DNA of 64,000 bases, from positions 11,656,001-11,720,000 of the forward strand of contig JAMPIQ010000002.1 in assembly GCA_024699855.1 (NCBI GenBank). Direction: 5' to 3'. Source of the DNA: Aphelenchoides besseyi (taxonomy: Eukaryota > Nematoda > Chromadorea > Rhabditida > Aphelenchoididae). This document shows positions 28,229 through 41,932 of this stretch, one piece after another (position 1 is the stretch's first letter; each line of letters begins with the position of its first letter). The position numbers and the translations under genes were made by a program. The notes beneath the pieces were generated by a model. The model worked only from the letters and a program-made list of their open reading frames with translations. It searched no databases and had not been told where the DNA came from.

Positions 28229-31200
28229 ATGGGCACAGTCAACGAGGACCCCGATCTTATACCAAGTTTGATTGCAAATCCAGAACGAAACTTTACACGA
28301 TTGCTCTTCGGTTTGTTTCTTCCTCACTAACCAATGAATTTGGCTTCAGAGTTGTCGCCTATAGCCTCCATTGAGACTTTGGCCGATCTTGTTCTTCATC
28401 CCGATGGCGGTCATTCCGCAACAATTCGCTGTTTATGTGTATGGCAGGACTTGCAAGGTTACGAATTTGCATTTTCGTCCATTCTCGAAGAGATCAAAAA
28501 CGCGGAGTCTGTGGACACTTTCAAACTATGTTTGGAGTTGGTGAACCGATTGCTGAACTACTCACCAGATAATTTGATTAAAATAAGGATGCTACGAGAA
28601 CTTGACGGTAAGATCACTTTTCAAGCTGCAGCGTTTGCCAAGAAAACTAGAAGGTCCTTGAGTTTTCGACGTTGACCACAGTGATGTTGGGTCTTTAGCG
28701 AAAGTTACAAAAATATTGCCATTCTATTCATTCTTTTGTCGCGTTAAAACAACTTGATCAGCAATTTGCATAAATCTCAACACATTCACAAGCGCCTCAT
28801 GAACCTGAGGATACAAAAGGTCACGCCAACATTTGACGCCATTTTTTCGGCTTATCGTTTTCATTGCTCTATTGTCGTTTAATTTATGCGTTTGTATTTT
28901 TAGAGATACGTTTCGAAGAGCACTTACGAGATCAGCGGTAAGTCGACGTCTTTGCAATCAATCTTTACACACGTTAACGTTGTCGTTAACGTGCCGAGCA
29001 CACGTGCAACCAATTGAATACTTTTGTTCGAAGTATCGATGGTTTATGCGTCTGAAATCCGGTTGACCGTGCAGAATTTCTGCCGTTATTTGACTTCTCA
29101 TTGCGGTTGCTCATTTTTCCTCACCAGTTGCCACAAGTCCGTGGAGTAGTAGGCCGGGCAGCGACGCTGATTCACTCGACGTTCCGCTACGTCGATTTGC
29201 CTCGTTTTTGATTGTTTTCCATTTCCTTTCTTTAAAATTTTCTATTGTCATAACTGCAAAACTTATCGACGTTTTATTCCCACTGTACTTTTTGTTTTTA
29301 GTACACGATTTCCTTCTGCACAAGTTTCCGATTGCATTGAAAAGTTCACGTTGTTATCGCGCAAATCGACAGTTCCGTTAGTCACCCATATTCCAGTTGT
29401 GGACATTCATCGTCGCGCTACAGACGCCGACTCGGGCACATTCTCATCCGAAGAAGACGATCCGATGCCAAGCGCCGTTGAAAATGGTCAAATCAATGGA
29501 AAGCAGAGCTCAAAAACGCAGTTCGAAAACTTGGAAGCATTCAATGAAGTCAACAAGCTTATTTCTGAAATCGCTTCTCCTGATGCCTTATCTTTGTTGG
29601 TGGATTTGCTTCGTGAACTGCGAAACACACAAGACTCACCTACAAAGTTGCTGAAACAACTGAACAGTGAATTCAATCGTTGGACTCAGAAATCAACAAC
29701 GAGCAGCCCGAAACCTGTTAATCCACCCGCTGCTCCACCACCACCACCGTTAATTAGCATCGCTCCGAAAGCACCTCCTCTGCAGCCTCCTGGTCAAAAG
29801 CCACCACCACCTCCAAGTTTTGGGCCTTTGACAGTACGTCCGAAAATTAAAACCGAAATACCTACGGCACTAAAACCCAAAGTCCTGCCACCAGATGGCA
29901 AAAAACTCCGTCAACTACAATGGACAAAGATTCCGCTCAATAGTTTGGCTTCCGCAAATGCTATAGATTCATCAAACATTTGGCTACAAATGGATAGTTT
30001 GGGTGGTGAATTCGGTATGTAAATCGAAGTTAAATGGCAACTAAATTATTTTACTTTAGTTGGTAAACTTGATTTCTCAGTTTTAGACAATCATTTTGCA
30101 TGTGAAGCACAAACTGAAGTTCAGAGTGCTGTTGCAACTGAGAAAGAAAGCAAACAACAAACTGTGAGCTTGTTATGTGCCAAACGAAGTCTCAGTGTTA
30201 ATGTTTTCCTCAAGTCATTTAAAGGAGTAGATGAACTTATCTGCTACATTCGACAAGGCAATTCAGACGAAGAAGGCGGATTGGAACGCTTGAGGATGCT
30301 GGTTCCCTTACTGCCGACTGAAGAAGAATGCCAAACGTTGCGCAACTATACCGGTAATCGTGCAGAATTGGGAACTGCCGAACAATTCCTGTTGTTGCTG
30401 CTTGGAGTGCCTGATTACTCGTTGAGGATTGAGTCGATTATTTTACGTGAAGAATTCTCTGCATTGGTTCGAACAATTGAACCCGATTTACGAACATTGA
30501 TTGTCGCATGCAAAGGTTTGTTAAGAAGTTATAATAAAAAAAGGTTTTGTGCTTAGAATTGAGACAAAGCAAAAATCTACGTACTATTCTGCTTATTCTC
30601 TTGCATATGGGAAACTATCTGAATCATGGCGGCGGTTTGGGCAATGCGGTTGCATTCAAACTAAGTTCTTTGTGGAAGATCGATGAGCTTCGCGCAATCA
30701 AAGGTGGACGTACGCTTCTGCATTTGGTTGCTCAGGTTAGCAATATCTTCATCCGTTTTTCGAACATCCTGATTACAGCAAAGCGAACAAACCGGAGTGA
30801 ATTTGGACGATGTCGCTCATGTAGACGAGGCTGCTAAGTGAGCTGAACAGAGTCTTTTTGTTTGAAAGAAACAATTTCAGAGTACCATTTGAATCGTTGA
30901 AAACCGAAGTTAAGACTTCAACTGAACGAGTGAAACGATTGAGCGAACAAATAAAACAAAAGACATTAGACACCTTCTTCGCCGAAATATGCACATTTCT
31001 AAACGTTGGTTTTTGAAGATAACGGAAACCAATCACGTGTTTTCAGGATGCCAATCAAAAAATGAACGACTCGAACAAACTGTTAGCTGAGTTGGACGAA
31101 GAACGACGTCGTTTGGCCGTTTACTTTTGTGAAAACGAAAAAACATTCAGTTTGGAAGAATGTTTTAAAATTTTCAGTAACTTTCGTTCACGTTTCACTA

Positions 31201-32724
31201 TTGCATCAACGGTAGAGCAAACGATCGGCTTAATAACAAGTGAGTTATTTGCAGGAAAATCATCAACGTGAAGAACGAGAAAAACGTAGTCAAGAACGAA
31301 ACGCCATTCTTCCCGCTTCAACAGTTCAAGCGTCATCATCTCCAAGGTTTCAATTCACATTTTGTTTGTACAACTAACTTTCGAGTATTCAGAAGTCCGG
31401 CAGGTTCGGTTTCCAGTTTATCTCCTGGAGCAGTTCGACATTCTTCGGTTGTGATTGAACAGGATCGTGATCGAAACTCCTTGCCGCAGGTTATTGGATT
31501 GCGCCGAAAATCGTCTGCACGTCGAGAATCAGCAATCTTCGACAATTTGTCGTGTATTGAAACTGATGGAAAAACGCAAACAAATGGAGATCTTAGTTCG
31601 TTCGTTGATCGGGCGTTGGAATTTAACAGACGAGTAAGTGATCGACGATCACAAGTTTGATTGAGTCGATTTAGCGTTCATCTCGCATGTCCACTAACGC
31701 CATATTGCCTTCTGTGGTTGAATTTCGTGATACGGAAAATCGTGAGACCGAAGAAGTTCGAGTGCCGGTTCCAACGTTGGACAGTCGACTTGTCGATGTG
31801 CCATCGAGTGTTTGCGTTTCAAGCGAAACAATCAAAGAAACGAGTCGACGACCATTGACGGCCGAAGAGAACAGGGAATCTAAGATCGTTCGGAAAATTA
31901 GTGAACCGATAGGTCCTCGCTCAACTCCAGCAAGCAGTCGACTAGCAACTAACAACAAAAAGGTGGCAAGTAATTCGAACGTTAAAATCTCGTCATTGTC
32001 ATCGCGTAAAACTGAAACTACTGCGCGAACTCCACCATCTACAAGCTCTAATTACAAATTGGGCTCTACAGCATCAAAATCTGATGTCAATAATACGACA
32101 CCCACTTCAACGGCAGCGCTGAGAAAAGTGCCGGCTCCATTACAAAAACCATTAGTAGGAAGCACAAATCTAACAGAAAGTATTGCATCTCCCTTACGTA
32201 AAAATGTTCTTGGACGTGTTCGAGCTCGACAGTCGAACGAATCCAATTCTACAAACAATTTGCCTTTCAAGCCTGCCACTCCAACAACACCACCACTTCG
32301 ACCATCGCAAATTCGAGCTGCACAATCGCGTATCGGTTCCGACGTTCGAACTACGCCTAACTCTCATTCATCCGTTGCCTCAAGTTCTCCATTAAGTCCT
32401 ACGAGAACTTCAACTTTACCTAAAAAACCAACTTCTTCAACTCCTCCAACACCAAATGGACGTTCTTCAACTTCAAGCACTCCGTTGACCGCCCGAAAAG
32501 TTTCGTCCGAAAAACCACCGATCTCCAAGAACTCTGTTACATCACCTCGAACTCCAATATCATCGGGACGGAATGGCACGACAAGTTCTCGTCCAACAAC
32601 TTCTCGAACAACGATGTCGGCTACTGAAAAGCGATCTTTGTTCAAACAAAACTCAGTTTCAACGGCTTCACGACCTTCATTAATCAAAACCGGTTCGACA
32701 ACCGAAAAACCCCGCTGGTTTTGA
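28229..32724 (+). CDS. Formin of the INF2 (inverted formin) type
   Basis: Actin nucleator and elongator; nematode INF2-type formins are the inft-1/exc-6 and inft-2 class. Exons: 28229-28310, 28350-28607, 28904-28937, 29302-30014, 30060-30515, 30557-30735, 30779-30837, 30881-31004, 31047-31211, 31255-31346, 31393-31633 and 31675-32724, giving 1150 residues. The N-terminus matches the end of a DID/FH3 domain (RLLNYSPDNLIKIRMLRELDEIRF). FH1 is a short proline block (APPPPP, KPPPPPSFGP). FH2 runs from KKLRQLQWTKIPL through LCAKRSLSVNVFLKSFK, LRIESIILREEF, LHMGNYLNHGGGLGNAVAFKLSSLWK to the FCENEKTFSLEECF end. The 350-residue tail is Ser/Thr/Pro-rich and basic, a character compatible with the microtubule-binding tails of this class. 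The FH2 text fits INF2 better than FHOD or DAAM. The first half of the DID is missing from this model. Confidence 0.9.
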
Positions 32725-32837
32725 AAATCTTAGTTGTCTGTTAGATTGTACAAACTTCTATTCACATAATCTTATAGGTTCAGTGTTCTTAGAAAGTGGA
32801 TTGTTCTATTTAACATGTGATTGTCTCATGTCTGGTC

Positions 32838-32843
32838 AATAAA
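32838..32843 (+). terminator. Polyadenylation signal of the formin gene
   Basis: AATAAA about 115 bases after the stop codon, the usual distance for a cleavage signal. Confidence 0.6.
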
Positions 32844-35800
32844 AATGCTTGCTGACAATAGCAATTGTAAAGCACGGGTGTTTGAAATGAATTTCCTTAA
32901 ATTTGTAGCCTCAATTTGGACGGAAATTTCTTAGGACAGAAGAGCCAGCGGTTCATTTCGGCAAATTGGTACACGCGACGAACTTCGTTCTAAGTGGCGA
33001 GCACATGAAGACGTTCGTTCAAATGCTCTCTTTATTCCTAACTTAATGGCTACTTTGCAATCGTTGATTCAGAAACGCGTTTGGAACTAATTTGATTTCA
33101 ATCCGAATAAACCCATTCGTAGAAATAGAAAATTCGATTGTCATTTCCTTTCAATTGCCAGAGATTCGAGTTAAAGTAGAAGGCGGCATTAGATTCCAAC
33201 TCTACTACTCGAAACAGCACCGCGTGTTTCAGCTACGTTTTGGATTACTGCACTGCTTATCATCACGAATTAGCGCTGCAAAAGCTATAACTCGTCATAT
33301 GTTTTCCCTTAGAACTAATCTATGGCCTGAGTAATTTGTTCTCGCGGTTTATTTTCGGAACAAAAGTTTCCTTAAAAATACCGGTGATGTTTGGCCAACA
33401 TACAAAGGTGAGCTGGAATGACGTCTTTTTCTATTTTGACTGCCGTCGAAGCCTAATTACCGCCCACTGGTTGTCCATGCGAATTGTGTGTTCGATCGAT
33501 TGAACTGCTCGGAACCTAACAAATTTAACTACCGATCCTTTCACCCACGCGATCATTAGACATTGCGAGTTGTTTTTATGGCAGACATCAGATTGATGAA
33601 CAGTGCGATTCGTCGGCAGCTGCGCTCTGCACATTTGGACGGCAGTTTGATTGTTTGAAATTTCAATTTTTTCTCTTCACATCCGCGTTTCCGCTTGAAC
33701 TGATGATGTTGGACGCGTTCGAAGATGCACAAAAACATTGTACTTTTGCTTTAATTCGTTGAACCTCACGCTTTAGAAGGAAGTAGACAACAATGGCAAA
33801 TCAAACAGAATAACATGAAAGAATGTAAGTTGAACATTGATGTCAGTGACCATATTGAGATTGTATGTTGACAATCAATGAGATTACGCTTTTGAATTTA
33901 CCTTAAATCGTATTTCGTGTACAAAAACATTATCGTGCCATTCAACTACTTCATTTTTATTCGTCTAGCCGATGAATTTTAATGGACGTTGTTTATGTCC
34001 ATTCTCAATGATGCGCAACGGCCTAAGGGCATTACTATCTTTGTGACGTTCTAATGGCGAAAGCTCAACGGCGACGGCCATTAGACCATCGAATTTCTTT
34101 GCATAAAACTTGGCAAATCTCTTACCTTTTGGTCTGTGACGAAATCTTGCCGGTTGCATTCTTAGTGGCACCACATTCCCGGCTCATTCATCATTTTATT
34201 ATTGAGCGTGTTCGCGGAGATGAGTCGTGTTTTTCTTCACGTTGCCATTTGCTTTTGAGTCTGTAACTTCGGGTCGTTCGCATCCGTTGCATCATCCATT
34301 AGTTCATTAGGTGGATATCACCTTACAGAGGATCTTGAAGTTCTTGAAACGTTCACTGATGTATGGTGGGACTTAAATTAGTCCATATGGGTTTATGCAG
34401 TCGGTCGAAGAACATCAAATGCTAAAAGACGTCTTACGGCTTAATAGCAAAGCAGACTGCATTTGTTGGATGTTTTCTGTGATGACCGACCAACAAAGTA
34501 CACTTGGTATTCACGTTCATTGTTGTAATACGAGTATTGTTTTTGAATATTCTAGGTTCTGTGCGGATTGAAAATGTATGTTAATGGTCGTGTATTGTAT
34601 CCTTTTATCCAAACTGGAAGTCCTTTTTGAATGAGTAACAACTGTTCGTGTGCGTCGATTAGCATATTTTGCTTCAAAAGTTATCCAAACCAAGAGAGAA
34701 GCGTGCGAATACGTTGACTTTAACTTCAAATCCGGGCATTTGATTAAGAAGCGGAAATCATTTGGTTCCGTTTGCTTTTCGTTCTTTTTGCCATTTCGGT
34801 TGGAAAGTTTTTCTCCAAAAACATTCGCAGCTTCTCCTTTAATTGCACATAATTGCTCTTTTTGCGCTATTTAAATAGATGCTATCAATTCAAAAATGCA
34901 GTTTTCGATCCGTGTGTTGTTCGTGTCCAACAAAAATCTTTACGTCGAGTAACTTAATAATCGTTCAAAGAAAAGATTTCGACCAACAAGCGAAGATTTG
35001 AATAGCCTTTTTAGGCACGGTTTGTTTTCATTTCTGTCGAGTGGAAAGGAAGCGGTACCTTGTCGAAACTCTCGAGCATTGCCTTGAGGTATAAAAGTTG
35101 ACCAGGAAGTGCGAGCCAATAAAGCGACTGATGAGCAGTCGGTCCATTAGTGAGCTCATTGTTCACACCAGCAGTTCAATATAAGAAAGCCGAAGTCTTC
35201 TCGATTGGTGGCAGGAAGTTCGTGGGGCCGATCGCTTACACGCCGCTAGTCACCACAACCCATTGGCGATTAAATGCCAAAAGACACGACCTAAAAAATT
35301 CCCAATAGTTTTTAGCTTGTGGTTTTTGCTTTATAGATTTTCGCAACGGTGATAAATAGAAAAGAAATCAAGAACCGGGTACACGCTCCAGTTACCACTA
35401 CGCGTAAAAGACAAATTTTGGACGTGCCACTGAGAGTCCCACTCAAAATCCTTTCTCTTTGCCATTGGTCGACATCTTCCTTTGTTTTTAATTACTCGAC
35501 AAACAAACACACCACTTCCGTTAACATCGCTGAGATTTCGTTGGTCGCTGAATTCGTTCTTAGTCATGCACTCTGTTCGACAGATAATTTGACCAAATGA
35601 GGAATAAAATCCTACACTCTTGTTTTCTCCAACCGACTCTTCCCATTTTTCCAACTGATTTCCTTTCTCTGACTTTAATTTGCCTTCGAACAGTCCATTG
35701 AGTGTGTTCTTTGACTATTGTTTTCATATTTGAAAGGGCGAGTTGTCTGTTGGCTTTCTAGTTCTATTGTATCATCATTCCAAGTTGATAGCTTTCGATT

Positions 35801-36371
35801 TTCCGCGACGTGTAATTACTTTAATCTCGGCCAATGAGCAGTTTTAGGTAGCACACCATCGGCATTAATTATAACCATTCGTTTTTGATTCTCGCCAAAC
35901 GATTCATGTTATTAAACGAAGATATTACGTTGACTGGTTCGTTGAAATGACCAGCTCCACAGTACGTGAGGCTTTTTACTCGCTAAACTTCCGCCCCCGA
36001 TCATCGTTTCGTTGGCATTTGGTTGGTGACGCCAATGTGCATAGTTTCTGTCAGTCCACTTGTTGAAATCTGCATCGCCCACACGTTTAGCGTTGCGCAA
36101 CAGTTGGTATCATTGTGTTTGACGTCTTAGAACACAAATTCGAGAAAAAGCTCGTAAAACTCGAACGACATCCGTCAGCCTCATTTCTTTGCAACAGCTT
36201 AACAGCATCAATTCATCAGCGGTTTTGGCCAAACATTGACGAGAAGCCCGATTGTGCCAATACATTCACACCGTTTAGTCCAAAACATCAATTTGTTTGC
36301 AATTTAAGAAGACGGAACGCTGCGAACCTCGGCATTTTTTGACTTTTTGCTCTTCGTCTTTTGAGACCCAA
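32844..36371. other. Intergenic region, formin / K+ channel
   Basis: About 3.5 kb with no exon that I can support on either strand; presumably 5' regulatory DNA of the channel gene. Small open frames near 34.0 and 35.4 kb have no recognisable character. Confidence 0.5.
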
Positions 36372-38397
36372 ATGCACGATCATCAACATTCGCCAATGTT
36401 GCCGTTTGCTGCGATGAACCGTTCACTTTCAACGCCCGACTTGATCAATGCTCTGACTGCTTTTTCGAAGCGATCTTTGCCGGAATGTCAAACCAATCTC
36501 GACACAGTTTTTCTCGCTTCTCAACGCCATTCATCCGTTGGCTCGTCTGCCGAAAATGCCAACTCAATCTCAATGGAGAGAACGAATTCCCACAACTCTC
36601 GCAATGAATTAACGGTACCCAACGGCGATCCCATCCACATGTCGCATGTGTCGAACGGAAGTTTGATTTCGTTTGACGGAAATGTTCAACTTCTTCGTGG
36701 TAGCGCCGATCGACTCATGATGGAGCAATGTGATCGTCGGGTTTCAATCAATTCCAATCAATCGGAATCCCATCGCAACTTTCTTTCACTTCAAAATGTG
36801 GGACGTAAAATTCAGGAAACTCGAGCGAGTTTAAAACGAACGAGACTGCTACATGCTTTCTACTTGGTTTCACTACCCGTCTACACAATCATTGGTGCAT
36901 TAATATTTCAAGTACAAAAACATAATCACATTCTTACTTAAAGACCAATCGTTTAGTTGTTGGATGGTGAGTTTGACGATAAAGTGCTAGCCGAGCATCA
37001 ATCGCGCTGCATGAGCAATCGCACCGAAAAACTACGAGACTTTGAAAACTTGTGTCAAAACGCTGGTGTTGAGTGTTTTCAAAAGTTTCGTCTTTTTATC
37101 GACGATTTGGATTACTGCTATCGAAATTGGGAAGGTGCACGGGATGTGCCATTTCATTCAATGTCTGACTTCACAAATGCAATCGTCTATGCATTCAGGT
37201 AACCTTCTTGAACTAGTATAAACAAAATTTTTTAGTGTTTATACGTCTATTGGCTACGGAACTGTTTCGGCGAGCACAACTGGCGCTCGTGTAGCGACTG
37301 TAATTTACGCTGCCTTCGGTATTTCAGCAACTTTTGAATCGTTTTAACCGTACATTTGTAGGAATTCCTTTGTTCTTTGCATTTGTAAAAGAAGAAGGAA
37401 ATCAGTGTCGTTGGCTGTAAGTGTATGGTTTTGCTTAGTTGAAGAGCTTATAACCGGGCTAACCAATGCACAGAACCTTCGGATTCCAACTAAAAACGAA
37501 ATTTTCAGGTTCATTCGTATTTACAATGCACTCAAACGAATGAATCGAAGACGATGTTATTTTCGTAAGCTGCCTTTTTACTCGAACGTTCAATGTAGAT
37601 TTTCAGGAAAACGTCAAAATGGCAAACGTGGAAGTGACACGGAATCATTGACAGTTAAAGCAGCTGTTATCGAAATGGGTCATAGACAACCGTTCTATCC
37701 GAGTCATTCAATGACAGCAGCGCATGGTAACAATAAAAACTTGGAATCAAAAAACACTGAAATTGCAGATCAGGGTTTCAGTCCATCAGATCAACAGCGT
37801 ATTTTTTACGCAAGCATCATACTGTTCATTATTTATCTGTTGGCTGCTTCGTATGTTTTCTCGGGTAGGTGGAATTTGCATTATAACCTTATCTGTATGG
37901 TTCAATCTGTTACAGCAATGGCTCAATGGGACTATTTTACATCGTTTTACTTCACGTTCAGTAGCGTTGCGTTGATCGGCTTTGGAGATGTCTATCCAAA
38001 GAATTCGTCTATTTTGGTATTGAACATGCCCTTCATTTTGATCGGTTTGTTTTATGCACTCAAATAAGTAAATAAAAACAAATTTAGGTGTGGTCTTATT
38101 CAGTATGTGCTACTTTATTTTACAAGAGAAAATTCGTGTGAGAGCGTTCGAAGTAAGAACCACAGTAACACTTCAAGCATCCTATAATCATTTTAGGCAT
38201 CCCGAAAAGCCAGAATGTCGATTTCCAAATACTCTCATTCACTTATGTTGCATACAAGACCGTGGAGTAGACGTAATTCTCCCGCTTTTGATCAGCAAGA
38301 AGCGAACTTCAGCAACAACTCGTCGAAGAAATTCGATCGACTGAAGAAAAGACGACAATCAGCACCAGCAATCACTGTACAATTGGATCATCGTTAA
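36372..38397 (+). CDS. Two-pore-domain potassium channel (TWK family)
   Basis: Background (leak) K+ channel of the plasma membrane, working as a dimer. Exons: 36372-36911, 36957-37198, 37236-37318, 37362-37416, 37509-37564, 37607-37864, 37916-38044, 38088-38152 and 38197-38397, giving 542 residues. A 165-residue cytosolic N-terminus is followed by M1 (YLVSLPVYTIIGALIF), a long extracellular cap with a CMSNRT glycosylation site, pore 1 with TSIGYG, M2 (VIYAAFGIPLFFAFV), a basic loop, M3 (SIILFIIYLLAASYVF), pore 2 with ALIGFGDVYP, and M4 (MPFILIGVVLFSMCYFI). Pore 2 has Leu where the K+ filter normally has Thr (TIGFG becomes LIGFG). The start is the first ATG in frame, seven bases after an acceptor-like TTTGAG. 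I cannot say which twk gene it matches. Confidence 0.92.
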
Positions 38398-39584
38398 TTA
38401 AGCGCACAAACCGTACTTCCTATTGTTCTGCAATTAGAATCACTTAGCATCGTATCTCTTAAATACTAAGTGTTTTTATTCGATAGAATTAACTCACATT
38501 ATTCTACCCTTAACTTATTCGATTGATCTCTTCTCACGCTTCCCGTCGACTCTTCTTTGAACAACTTCACTCCTCTGTCGCCAATTGCATAAAACTGAAG
38601 TACCGGTGTATTTAAACTCTTCGAAGCTCGCACTTTCTGTTACAGTTTGTAACCATCGTCCTAAATATTCCAAGACGCGTTAGTTTACTATCTGAACTTC
38701 TAGTTCTCGGGTACCGTAATTACTGTTCAATTCCTTTTCCATTGAATAAATCAATTACAAATAAGCGCAGATTTTCCAACAGTTGTTAATTTGAAGTCAA
38801 ATAGAGTAATTACACTTGAAAGTCATAACAAACAAGTTGATTCGGGTGTGAACAAGACTAAGAAGCGACCCGTTTGTTTAGCTTTTTTTCGCTGCATTGT
38901 TTACGTATGTTCTTCAACGTCCACGTGAGACTTTTGAGTTCCGGTACTTTTGATTAAGAGCCTCATTGACGGGTTATTTTCAAGTGATTGGTAGAATCAT
39001 GTTCTTATGAGCTGTTACAACATCACAGCTCTGAAATGCGTCTTTACAAACACCAAAGAACTTCAATTTCGAAGGCTGACGCAATTGGTATCTATTTGTA
39101 CAGAGATACCCGATTTTTGACCAATTTCCCACGTTTCATATTTACAGAAGCAGGAATTTGAGCTGTTTTGACGGTATTGCATCTCGTGGTGACAAAAGTC
39201 GAGTTCTTTATGCAAACTACTTTGCCCGTGCCTTTCTGCAAAGTTTACGTAATCACTGGATACGTAGACATCGATTGATTTGTGAACAATCATCAACTGC
39301 ATCTTCTCATACGTGTCTATCATCTTAAGTTTCGTTGTTCAAATATTTACTTTCAATCCGATTGACATCTGTTGTTGTTTAATTCGTTGCTATGTCATAG
39401 ACTCACGTTTCCTCAAGCAAACTAGAGAGCCGTTAATCTCGGCAGTCAAATGACCAATGGCTACCGTGGGAATAATTTGTCATTTGACAGCTTAAAACGT
39501 TGCTGAAACCCTTCAGTTCACATTAAACATGTGAAGTACAACGACTAATTGCTTGTATTTTTAGAAAACATTATTTCTCGCAAA
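38398..39584. other. Intergenic region, K+ channel / tetraspanin
   Basis: No exon seen. A TATTTTTAG acceptor ending at 39564 lies 20 bases before the tetraspanin start codon. Confidence 0.5.
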
Positions 39585-40497
39585 ATGAGCTTCCGACAAA
39601 CGTGCACGAAACTTAGTCGCTTTATTTTCATTTTTATCAGTCTAGTCGTTGCTGTTGTAGCAATTGCCGTTCTCGCATTGACGTTATGGATTCGATTTGA
39701 CGCCAACTTTGAACGATCACTTCGAGCGAACATTTTGAACACTACACCAAGTCCCTACGATTTAGCAGAAACCAAAGAAAATCTGCGGAATGCGGTAATT
39801 TGCATCATTTTGATGGTTAACAAGTTGGTATTTAAGATAACCATTGCTTTTTGGGTTATTCTTGGAATATCAATTGTTACTTCGATTATCAGTCTTGTTG
39901 GGATCGTCGGATCGATTACAATGAAACGAAGTTTGCATCTTCTTTACGTGGTTGTTATCATTCTATTGATAATAATTCAAGTTGGTATTGGTATTTTCAT
40001 CATAATCTATAGACCAACTGTTTGTAATCATCGATAATCGCAACTGAATTGTCTTTTAGATGCGCGCCGTTACAGATCGTTATTGCAGGTAAACGATAAA
40101 CGTACAGCAAATCATGTTATTTTCATTTCAGTCTTGCATTCCAATACAATACGGCCGATGCTTCAGCGTTGGTTGACAGATATCAATGCTGTAAGCTTAA
40201 TAACAGAGTGAGAAAGTAAAAACCAATGTTTAGGTGGTGATGGAACACAAAGTTTGTACAACCAGCGATGTTATCAATTGGGTTTTTATCAGGTAAGTAA
40301 ATCTGCTAAAACGAAAGATTTCGCTTTTTAATCTCAAAATTTAGCGCGACTGTCCCAGTGCCGTTTGGAATCGACTGGACTTCACGTTGATGATCAGTGG
40401 ATTCGTTTTGCTTGCGATTATTCTTGTCGAAGCTTTGAGCTTGGTATTCGCTTTTGTCGGAATAGTCAATCATCGCTATGGAACATTAATCAACTAG
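39585..40497 (+). CDS. Tetraspanin
   Basis: Four-pass membrane organiser. Exons: 39585-39794, 39837-40019, 40060-40088, 40132-40190, 40234-40292 and 40345-40497, giving 230 residues, a normal family size. TM1 is FIFIFISLVVAVVAIAVLALTLW. TM2 and TM3 lie in FWVILGISIVTSIISLVGIVG and YVVVIILLIIIQVGIGIFII. TM4 is ISGFVLLAIILVEALSLVFAFVGIV. The large extracellular loop has the diagnostic CCG motif (YQCCGD), split by an intron between the Cys codon parts, plus two further Cys (QRCYQ, RDCPSAVW), the minimal four-Cys pattern. The second intron boundary uses an AAG acceptor (39836). AATAAA at 40654-40659 is a likely polyadenylation signal. Confidence 0.9.
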
Positions 40498-41932
40498 CAC
40501 CAGTTTACCAATCGAATCTACTTCTCTCCAGTTCAACTGGTCGAACGTTTATATGAAACTCGAGATTTAGACCTCAAATTTCATATCCAGTTTCCTGTTT
40601 GACTGCCAATTAAAAGCCTTTACTTCAATGTTCTGTTGAGATCAAACTGATGAAATAAACTGCCATCTGACAAAACTCTTCGCTTGTTTCCGTTTAAGAG
40701 CATCCAAGTTTTTCGATCGCAAAACTTCGAATTTCATTGAACCTTCTCAATGAGTTGGACGAAACGACGAACTGAATTTATCAGCTGATCAGAAAAGAAA
40801 TAAATTTCCGACAAACCCGGGACTTGTTTTTGAGGCAACAGAGTTTGCAGAAACTTCTTACTTTTTGCAAAAGTTTATCGAAATTTCTTTTGCCAATTTC
40901 TCTTTCAACCAAAAAGATTGAAATCCAAATTGGCAGCGAACTGCTCACTGAAACGTTCCAACGACTTTTCCCACAATTTGAAGAAGATTTCGTTGTTTTT
41001 TTGGATCGATTAACGTGAAAATGTTGCACCTCGTAAGTTCACTTTTTCGGTTCTAGTGATTTCGGTTGTCGCCAAAAATATTTGGTTATGAGGGCAAATA
41101 AACCGATGGGCAAACTGCCACTTTAAACCGATTTTTAATACTCGGAAACGAGTGCAATCGAGAATGTGCGCACGTTCAATTGACACACGCATCGTGAGCT
41201 GCTCGCCCGGCTGTTTTGCATTCACTCTATGGCGTAAAACAAAGAGCGTCGTCGTCAGTCTTCGATGTCTACGACCTCATGGCAGTGCCGGAAGGCGGGA
41301 GAGCGAAGCACGAGTTCAGTGAAAGGCAACCGAAAGAGAAATAAGACGTTCAATGACAAGCACCAACTGACGGAATGTGTCCGTGTATTTTGTGGCCATG
41401 CGATGTGGGAGATTTTCGGTTAACCAACAACCCGCGAGGTTTGAAGAAAATTCAAAAACGCGTCCTCTAATCACAACTTGAAAGTGTTCTCACTCACTTA
41501 TATTTCTTGTTAGTTGGTTTGTTACGAACTTGTTTTCAATTAAAATGCGCGAAAAATGGACGCGCAGATGTCCGCGTTTTTGCGTCCACACTCGAGTCCG
41601 AACTGCCGAGGCTTCTCGACGACATGTGTGCCGTCTTTTTCTTCTCTTGTACCAAATGCCGTTGTTTGGTCTTGGGGAGTTCTCGTGTGCGGTGTTATCG
41701 ATTGGAGAAAACGTTGCAGTCGACGTTTATTCTCGCGGGACAAGCGTATCCATTAGAGTAGTCCGCGTTTGTACGTCCGCGAATGCCAATCGTTTCGTTG
41801 AGTCTCCAACCAAAAAACATGTTATTTCTCCAACAAGCTTTTCTCGCTCATTTCCGCCAATTTTTATGTTAACCGATAACGCGAAAATGGTCGATCTTTT
41901 GTTTCAACAATCCCGACGTTTGCAGATGTAAC
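40498..41932. other. Intergenic region, tetraspanin / unc-51
   Basis: No coding exon that I can support. Overlapping open frames on both strands at 41.5-41.9 kb look like a CpG-containing leader or promoter rather than protein. The TTTGCAG acceptor at 41925 lies seven bases before the unc-51 start. Confidence 0.5.

Noticed and set aside
28724..28957. Minus-strand open frame with protein-like text (WRDLLYPQVHEALVNVLRF) inside the formin
   Set aside because: It overlaps the antisense of formin exon 3 and its flanking introns, has no splice signals or start context, and is short enough to be chance.
41530..41931. 133-codon open frame ending just before unc-51
   Set aside because: It overlaps three other open frames in a GC-richer leader, has no motif, and UNC-51 starts properly at 41933.
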